Shown here: one piece after another, positions 6,105 through 6,386 of the stretch | Position numbering within the stretch: position 1 is the stretch's first letter | How the letters are laid out: each line of letters begins with the position of its first letter | Assembly: GCA_003455555.1 (NCBI GenBank) | Contig: DMQX01000030.1 | Location: 1,603-7,988, forward strand | Source of the DNA: Candidatus Tayloriibacteriota bacterium | GTDB taxonomy: Bacteria > Patescibacteriota > Minisyncoccia > Phycocordibacterales > UBA11359 | Reading direction: 5' to 3' | Length of the DNA: 6,386 nt | The notes under the pieces: model-generated | What the model saw: only the letters and a program-made list of their open reading frames with translations | What the model was told of the DNA's origin: nothing | Databases searched by the model: none | Position numbers and translations under genes: made by a program

Positions 6105-6386
6105 ATGAGTATTGATGAGGCAAAATTGCTGATATACATGACGGAGATGTTTAAAAGGCATGGCGAGGATTTTGATCAAATCAAGTCCAAATTTGACACT
6201 GTATATAAAGATTCACCTGCTTTGAGGGACAGGTTGCCGACGTATGGACACTTTTATTATTTTATTTGTGCGCCTGGCCAAGCAGGTGTAAGGGAGGAGC
6301 TACAGATAGTCGGGGTCACTTCACTTATTGACGCAATGATGGGAGACTGTCTCTTATACACATCTGACGCTGCCGACGATCTACTC
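6105..6386 (+). CDS. Hypothetical protein, 3' end lost; C-terminal 13 codons are sequencing adapter
   Basis: An ATG-started frame runs without a stop to the window end (94 codons). Residues 1-80, beginning MSIDEAKLLIYMTEMFKRHG and ending with TSLIDAMMG, are apparently genuine; codon 81 (GAC) ends in the first adapter base. The last 13 residues, CLLYTSDAADDLL, are translated Nextera adapter and must not be treated as protein. The genuine part is soluble and probably helical, without a signal peptide or membrane segment. I do not recognise a family. Support for a real gene is the TATAAT 6 bases upstream and the long open frame at the edge. The true C-terminus is missing. Confidence 0.6.
   Translation, partial: MSIDEAKLLIYMTEMFKRHGEDFDQIKSKFDTVYKDSPALRDRLPTYGHFYYFICAPGQAGVREELQIVGVTSLIDAMMGDCLLYTSDAADDLL
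6347..6386. other. Illumina Nextera adapter contamination at contig end
   Basis: Bases 6347-6365 are the 19-base Tn5 mosaic end CTGTCTCTTATACACATCT. Bases 6366-6379, GACGCTGCCGACGA, are the rest of the Nextera read-1 adapter in reverse complement. The last seven bases, TCTACTC, agree with the start of the reverse complement of the Nextera i5 index 504 (AGAGTAGA, from memory). This is library artefact, not genomic DNA; biological sequence ends at 6346. Confidence 0.98.

Noticed and set aside
6214..6288. Nine-base perfect inverted repeat CACCTGCTT / AAGCAGGTG with a 57-base spacer
   Set aside because: It lies inside a coding frame, has a long spacer and no T-run, and could easily arise by chance.

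Overview
The window looks like one end of a metagenomic or single-cell contig from a Patescibacteria (Candidate Phyla Radiation) bacterium. This is inferred from the protein types: a short ECF-like sigma factor with a characteristic SPWIYRIAHN core, an uncharacterised three-pass membrane partner, and an RnfD-like/flavin-reductase fusion. Compact gene packing and promoter boxes placed 6-8 bases before start codons also fit. TGA acts as a stop (end of the sigma gene), so the recoded-UGA lineages are unlikely. The exact lineage cannot be fixed by eye. All recognised genes are on the + strand. No tRNA, rRNA, CRISPR array or mobile element was seen, and no gene-free stretch exceeds about 100 bases.

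Layout. Bases 1-108 hold the C-terminal end of methionine-R-sulfoxide reductase (MsrB), cut by the contig edge. A promoter near 142-150 leads into a tightly packed five-gene run (158-4318). It consists of an ECF-like sigma factor; a three-pass membrane protein with an OB-like/DUF5666-like outer domain; an anchored extracytoplasmic FMN-binding protein on a Pro/Thr stalk; ApbE, the FAD:protein FMN transferase; and a membrane NqrB/RnfD-like domain fused to a cytosolic FAD/NAD(P)H reductase domain. A hairpin (4330-4348) and a clear promoter (4365-4394) separate this from a two-gene ABC-2 exporter (4403-6007). A last small gene of unknown function starts at 6105 and runs into Illumina Nextera adapter sequence (6347-6386), so its apparent C-terminus is artificial.

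How the genes may work together. The last three genes of the run form a plausible minimal electron-export unit: NAD(P)H is oxidised in the cytosol by the reductase domain, electrons cross through the RnfD-like membrane domain, and the outer acceptor is a flavoprotein whose FMN is attached by the neighbouring ApbE. The sigma factor and membrane protein at the head of the run could be its sensor and regulator. Methionine repair by MsrB next door fits a redox or oxidative-stress theme. The enzyme assignments are well supported by motifs; the electron path, its final acceptor and the regulatory link are inference.
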